From: Stramenopiles sp. TOSAG23-2
Taxonomy: Eukaryota; Sar
Reading direction: 5' to 3'
DNA: 25,595 bases
NCBI GenBank assembly: GCA_900128395.1
Contig: LT649452.1
Coordinates: 1-25,595, forward strand
Of this stretch, positions 21,549-25,595 are shown in pieces; position 1 is the stretch's first letter; each line of letters opens with the position of its first letter. The notes beneath the pieces were generated by a model. It had not been told where the DNA came from. It did not search any database and was given only the letters and a program-made list of their open reading frames with translations. The position numbers were made by a program, and so were the translations under genes.

Positions 21549-22295
21549 ATGATGTGGAAAATATTCTTATTGCAAATAATTGTAACTAATGTATATTCAG
21601 TATATGCAGATCAAAGTTATTGCCAATGGAAGGTAAATGGTATTTGTAAGATTTGTACATTTAATTTACATTTATTAAATGGCACATGTGTGAAAAGTTG
21701 CCCGAATGGTTATGTGGAGAGAAAACCAAATTGGATGTTTGGATGGAAAAGAGAAATTGGTGGAAAATGTGAGATTAAAAAAGAATTAGCCATTGCAGCA
21801 ACGTGGGGTGATTCGAGTCGTGGTGGTTCTGGTGCCCCTAGTAGTGTCTTTCCTGTTAAGAAACTGTGTTGGAAATGGAGAAAGACTGACAACAATATTT
21901 CGCCAACTAGTGTTGTTCCTACTAAATCTAGAACATCGAGACGTAGGATAAGAGAACGCAGTATGACTTCAAAACTTTTTGATAAAGATCGAGAAGGAAC
22001 GACAATTTTAACTTTAAAAACCAATGAAGACAAGGAAAAGGCATCAAAAAGATTACAAACGCGAAAGATGGCAAGAAAAAATGGCACCCCAAGAAGCTCA
22101 ACAAGGAAAAACAATAATAATGTGAAAAGGGATCGAAGTTTACTAACAAAATTGGATTTTGAACAACAAGGTGCAGCAGCTGTTTTAAAGGGTCATATGG
22201 AACGAGAACGTCGAGATTCTACCATTCGGTTACAAAATCGTATTGAAAAAAGAAAATCATCAAAAGGTTCAGCAAATGATTTTGAATTTTTGTAG
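21549..22295 (+). CDS. secreted protein with Cys-rich N-terminal module and long basic C-terminal region
   Basis: 248 residues. MMWKIFLLQIIVTNVYSVYA is a typical signal peptide with likely cleavage before DQSYC. Six cysteines follow at about 25, 33, 36, 47, 51 and 74, in the order C-x7-C-x2-C-x10-C-x3-C. The piece LLNGTCVKSCPNGY resembles furin-like/growth-factor-receptor type Cys repeats that many protists carry in surface or secreted proteins. A further Cys lies at 107 (KKLCWKW). From residue 110 on, the protein is rich in Lys, Arg, Ser and Asn with no membrane span (TSRRRIRERSMTSKLF, RKMARKNGTPRSSTRK). It ends in SANDFEFL. It could bind acidic partners outside the cell or be proteolytically processed at its dibasic sites. 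Function unknown. Its design of Cys module plus strongly basic tail recalls the secreted protein at 1-1678, although no sequence similarity was seen. Confidence 0.75.
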   Translation: MMWKIFLLQIIVTNVYSVYADQSYCQWKVNGICKICTFNLHLLNGTCVKSCPNGYVERKPNWMFGWKREIGGKCEIKKELAIAATWGDSSRGGSGAPSSVFPVKKLCWKWRKTDNNISPTSVVPTKSRTSRRRIRERSMTSKLFDKDREGTTILTLKTNEDKEKASKRLQTRKMARKNGTPRSSTRKNNNNVKRDRSLLTKLDFEQQGAAAVLKGHMERERRDSTIRLQNRIEKRKSSKGSANDFEFL

Positions 22296-22689
22296 TGTAG
22301 AAAATAGCGTATATTTTAATTTGTTAGTAATTTAATAAATTAATAATTTTGCAACCTAAACCTTCTATATAGGGGCGTTTTAAATTTCATACTTGTTACA
22401 ATACAATACCCAAAAATATCCAAATTCTATGTCTACCTCTACACTCTACACTCTAAAAAGATGTAAAAATATATATTACAGTATTATACATTATTGTGTG
22501 AGAGAGTTGGTATATATGTTGGTAAATATATGTAGAGATCACAAAAAGTCACTCTATAGACAGAATAGACAATATTCAATTTCATATATAATATTGAAAA
22601 TTACATACTATACTAGATATCACGTATTCATATCATAATAATAATAATATTTTTTTTGAATTATTTTACCATAATTATTAACTTGAAGA
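22296..22689. other. intergenic region between the secreted protein and the transporter-like gene
   Basis: About 390 bp, AT-rich, same-strand gap. It should hold the 3' end of the 21549 transcript and the promoter of the 22690 gene. A small frame (22393-22638) has no convincing protein character. Nothing else was recognised. Confidence 0.35.
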
Positions 22690-23934
22690 ATGACATTAAG
22701 CAAAGAGGATAATGATGTAGAAAAAAATAAAGAAAGTTTAACAATAGCAAGGATGACTTTTTTACATCATTTACAATTCTTTATTACAACTAATGGCAGA
22801 ATGGAAATATTATTACCATTTTTCAAAAATGATACGGCGCTTTATTCCATTGCTGTGAATAATGCCATTCGAACTTCATATGTTTTATCTATTATTTTAA
22901 ATCCATTGATGTTAGAATTATCGAAAATTTTTGGACGACTAAATATTATCAATTTTGGCATATATTATCGTACTGCAACAAAATTATTAGTTTCTCTATT
23001 TCCAACTGGAAATATTGAATTGTTAACCGCGTATGCAAATGCACCTGGTGAACAAACTATCAATTCCTTCAGTGTCTATTTATCTGATATTTACAAAGGC
23101 GATGCTACTAAACTTGCAGCTGCACAAGCGCAAAAAAATGCCTATACATTTGCTGGGTTAATTATTGGGCCATTGCTTGGTGGTTTTTTAGTTCGTCAAA
23201 ATGTTCGTTTACCATATTTATTTGCTGGTATGTGTGGCTTGGGTGAAATGTATTTAAGTAACCAATTAAAAGAATATGTACCAAAAGAAGATAGAATGAC
23301 TTTTGGTGACATTGATTATTCGAAAATCAATCCATTTGGTTTTATCAAATTATTTTTATCTGGTGGAAAAATGGCAGCATTGTCTTTCATGCATATTTGT
23401 AGTCATATTAGCGGACCACGTGGATATGGAATCATGGAAGATTTATTACGTACAGAATGGTATGGAAATACATTTTCAATTATGGATAGATCATATATTA
23501 AATCCTTCTCTTCAGTTTTATTAGTAGCTGGATATGCAAATGGTGGACGTTTAGTTAAAGCATTTGGTGGTGCAAGTAAATTGTTTTTCACTTCGTCGTT
23601 AATATTAATATTGCAACGTTTATACCAATGGTTGTTTTCAAAAACATTATTTATGGATTATTTATTTCAAATTATTAATTTATCAAAACCATTATCTGAT
23701 GTTGGAAGCAATGTCATGCTACGTCAAGAAGCAAAAAGACAAAATGTAAAACCAGCAGAATTAGAAGTCATGTTAGGTAACATGGAGGAAATAACATCTG
23801 TATTTTGTTATCCTGCGTGGGCGATGGTATATGCATATTGTTTACGTAGCAATGATGTACGTAGATGGTATGGTGCATTGGCATTTATAACTAGTGTACA
23901 ATATGTATTAGGCACGTATGCAAATTCATCATGA
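22690..23934 (+). CDS. divergent major facilitator superfamily-like transporter
   Basis: 414 residues from ATG 22690. After a charged N-terminus of about 25 residues, there are about ten hydrophobic segments. The clearest family feature is near residues 150-185: KNAYTFAGLIIGPLLGGFLV followed by RLPYLFAGMCGLGEMYL, which matches the fourth to sixth spans of drug/proton antiporter-type MFS proteins (GP.LGG.L...PF). A charged central loop (KEYVPKEDRMTFGDIDYSKINPF) separates two halves, as in MFS. The second half is poorly conserved, with SVLLVAGYANGGRLVKAFGG comparable to the MFS loop between spans 8 and 9. Substrate cannot be told. Some usual motifs (GxLaDrxGRr) are not evident in the first half, where LSKIFGRLNIINFG occupies the place. 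Confidence 0.65.
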   Translation: MTLSKEDNDVEKNKESLTIARMTFLHHLQFFITTNGRMEILLPFFKNDTALYSIAVNNAIRTSYVLSIILNPLMLELSKIFGRLNIINFGIYYRTATKLLVSLFPTGNIELLTAYANAPGEQTINSFSVYLSDIYKGDATKLAAAQAQKNAYTFAGLIIGPLLGGFLVRQNVRLPYLFAGMCGLGEMYLSNQLKEYVPKEDRMTFGDIDYSKINPFGFIKLFLSGGKMAALSFMHICSHISGPRGYGIMEDLLRTEWYGNTFSIMDRSYIKSFSSVLLVAGYANGGRLVKAFGGASKLFFTSSLILILQRLYQWLFSKTLFMDYLFQIINLSKPLSDVGSNVMLRQEAKRQNVKPAELEVMLGNMEEITSVFCYPAWAMVYAYCLRSNDVRRWYGALAFITSVQYVLGTYANSS

Positions 23935-24220
23935 GAAGAGAGAGTATATTTTTAATTTTATTATTAATTTTTATTTAAAAAAAAAAAATAGGGAGAACCG
24001 TACAGCGGGGGAAATGTGTCCCTTCAGTTGATATAAAAAAACACAGAGGGCATCATATGAAATATATTTTTTATTATTTTAATTTTAATGTTTTTTTGAA
24101 AAATTACTCGTACCAAGAACGCACATGTGCGCGCGCGCACACACCGGACACCAGATCTTTTTTCTCTTTTCCTCCTATAGCTCCTCCCACCTCAAAGCGC
24201 AAAAGAAACACTTTTTTTTT
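23935..24220. other. intergenic region between convergent genes
   Basis: 286 bp between the stops of convergent genes, so it holds two 3' ends. It contains several A and T runs, a short gggaaatgtgtccc-type hairpin near 24010, and an alternating purine-pyrimidine tract (24119-24144). Confidence 0.4.
24119..24144. repeat. alternating purine-pyrimidine tract with a 16-bp GC palindrome
   Basis: Twenty-six bases alternate purine and pyrimidine strictly, and the inner tgtgcgcgcgcgcaca (24126-24141) is a perfect palindrome. Such tracts can adopt left-handed Z-DNA or a cruciform. It stands out sharply in AT-rich surroundings. Confidence 0.8.
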
Positions 24221-25057
24221 TTAGTCTTCTTTTAATAAAGCTAAATCATCATCTTCTTCCTCCTCGTTATTATTATTACTATTATTGATGTTATTATTGC
24301 CTTTTACAGGTGTACCTAATCGTTGTTGTCTCCTTGCTTCCTCTTCTTTTTCAATTTTTCGTCGCTTTTGACGATACACATCCATTTTTTTCCTGCAATA
24401 CATGATTAAACCGATGAACATAAGCATTGTAAACCAACCCCATATAAATACAGCCGTCGCAGCCATTGTAAATCGTACAGGTGCACTTTCAGAACATAAT
24501 CCTTTAACTGCATTTAATACGAAAACCATTCCAACGCAATTTGTTACGAATTCACCAAACGCTATGAAATACAACAGGGACCATTGTGTTTTTGTTCTTG
24601 GTGCCCCACGTACACATGATATCCAACATACTAAACATGCTATGCCACCGTAACATGTCATGATGATACAATAATCTAATAATGGTTGGTTTTGTGGGCA
24701 TACAGCATTTTTCTCCCACATTTCAGATCGCATTAAACCAATTGTATAAAATATACAAAAAAAACATAACACTGCTAACGTTGCTAATGCTAATGCACCT
24801 TCCTGTTTCATCGATGCTCCACTGCGTACATATGATAATTGATTTTCCAGATAATTTCGTCGTAAGAAATATCTTGGATTGCCTACAAAATAAACAATAC
24901 CATGCATCCACACCCATTCTGGATGAGGCACTTTCTTCGAATTTTTCTCACCAGGTATAATATTCCTCATATTTTTTCTATTTGGATGTCCATCTTGTGA
25001 TAATTCAAAATGTCCACCCATAAACAATAAAAATATCAACATCAAATAGCAAAACAT
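24221..25057 (-). CDS. multi-span membrane protein of unknown function
   Basis: 278 residues from ATG 25057. The first 15 residues (MFCYLMLIFLLFMGG) are signal-peptide- or anchor-like. A hydrophilic, aromatic stretch follows (HPEWVWMHGIVYFVGNPRYFLRRNYLENQ). Four hydrophobic spans lie at about 88-109, 127-148, 160-182 and 198-221, with several cysteines in and around them (MWEKNAVCPQNQPLLDYC, GLCSE). The C-terminal 57 residues face one side: a Lys/Arg/Glu helix, an Asn-rich stretch and an acidic end DDDLALLKED. The C-terminal dileucine-like motif in an acidic setting (DLALL) could be a sorting signal. I recognise no family; a tetraspan fold is possible. Confidence 0.75.
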   Translation of the reverse strand: MFCYLMLIFLLFMGGHFELSQDGHPNRKNMRNIIPGEKNSKKVPHPEWVWMHGIVYFVGNPRYFLRRNYLENQLSYVRSGASMKQEGALALATLAVLCFFCIFYTIGLMRSEMWEKNAVCPQNQPLLDYCIIMTCYGGIACLVCWISCVRGAPRTKTQWSLLYFIAFGEFVTNCVGMVFVLNAVKGLCSESAPVRFTMAATAVFIWGWFTMLMFIGLIMYCRKKMDVYRQKRRKIEKEEEARRQQRLGTPVKGNNNINNSNNNNEEEEDDDLALLKED

Positions 25058-25595
25058 GGTATATTGCTTGTTGTTGTTTGTATGTGTGTCTCTTATATTT
25101 ACGTCGTTATATAAATATATTCACGTATCTCTATATCTTTGATATGATGTACGAAATACAACAAATAACAAAATAATATAATATATAATGAAAACTTTAA
25201 AAATGGATAATGACGTGTGGTCAATAATGAATGTGTAATTTTCTTATTCGAGTTATGTATAGTCAAAGGTAGGGTGCTACGTGCAGATAACGAAATTCGT
25301 TGTGTAATGAATATTATAATACAATATGTATACACACCTCTCTCCACTGATACACAATCTGTGTATATATATCTATCTATATCTATCTATTTATTAATTA
25401 ATTATAAAAAATGTGTACGTGCCGCCGCCTTCTCTTAATTAAATTAAAATGGACAATAGTTGGCAATGGTACACCAGTATACTAACGACTACGACTCGGT
25501 CCCCTTTCACACTAATAATATTAATATATTGTCTTGCTATATATAACCTTATTATAGATTATCGATATAGTGCTGATGGATGATGGAGTGTGACA
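25058..25595. other. intergenic region at the right edge
   Basis: About 540 bp upstream of the minus-strand membrane protein gene, presumably with its promoter. It is AT-rich and includes an atct microsatellite at about 25370-25390. The small frames on both strands lack protein character. The last bases (agtgtgaca) match the first bases of repeat copy B, but the match is too short to call. Confidence 0.4.

Noticed and set aside
22393-22638. 81-residue plus-strand frame
   Set aside because: Tyr/Ile/Ser-rich composition typical of AT-rich non-coding DNA, with no recognisable feature; it sits in a probable promoter.
25588-25595. Possible start of a third copy of the dispersed repeat at the right edge (gtgtgaca)
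   Set aside because: Only eight to nine matching bases are visible before the window ends; too short to distinguish from chance.

Overview
The window looks like nuclear DNA of a microbial eukaryote. It is very AT-rich, its genes are mostly long uninterrupted reading frames on both strands, and several encode eukaryote-specific machinery: a dynamin with a PH domain and GED, a gamma-type SNAP, and a giant protein with ankyrin repeats and several AAA modules. The combination of a Tudor-like 'GDRIEAK...YDLKFDNG' module, ankyrin repeats and CbxX/CfqX-type AAA modules in one polypeptide suggests a stramenopile or another member of the SAR/chromist lineages. That is inference from domain habits, not a taxonomic identification. 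No tRNA, rRNA, CRISPR or bacterial mobile element was recognised.

Layout. 1-1678 (-): the first 559 residues of a secreted protein that runs off the left edge. It has a signal peptide, acidic 14-residue repeats, a Cys-containing region, a 95-residue alternating Pro-Arg tract, and identical 26-residue basic repeats encoded by 78-bp tandem DNA repeats. 2486-10555 (+): a 2689-residue ankyrin/AAA giant whose 3' end is interrupted by a 95-bp tandem duplication; the original C-terminus continues at 10631-11166. The duplicated unit contains AGGT, so the duplication also forms an exact 95-bp GT...AG intron, which makes it a candidate newly born intron. 11203-11420: a second, 109-bp perfect tandem duplication at the 3' end of a small minus-strand gene (11360-11665). 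12427-13416 (+): a basic, helix-rich protein of unknown function. 13580-16033 (-) and 16345-17526 (-): dynamin and gamma-SNAP-like protein, both for membrane traffic. 17527-19409: a gene-poor stretch with imperfect hairpins and one copy of a dispersed repeat of about 220 bp. 19410-20717 (+): a 435-residue membrane protein with seven hydrophobic segments, resembling the gustatory-receptor-like/DUF3537 type, with the second copy of the dispersed repeat just downstream. 21549-22295 (+): a secreted Cys-rich then basic protein. 22690-23934 (+): a divergent MFS-like transporter. 24221-25057 (-): a membrane protein of unknown function with about four membrane spans.

There is no operon logic here. 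The functional themes are vesicle traffic (dynamin, SNAP), membrane or transport proteins (three in the right third) and extracellular proteins (two with signal peptides). The most notable points are the candidate intron created by duplication in the AAA giant and the secreted protein with a poly-PR tract, whose frame has no stop inside the window.
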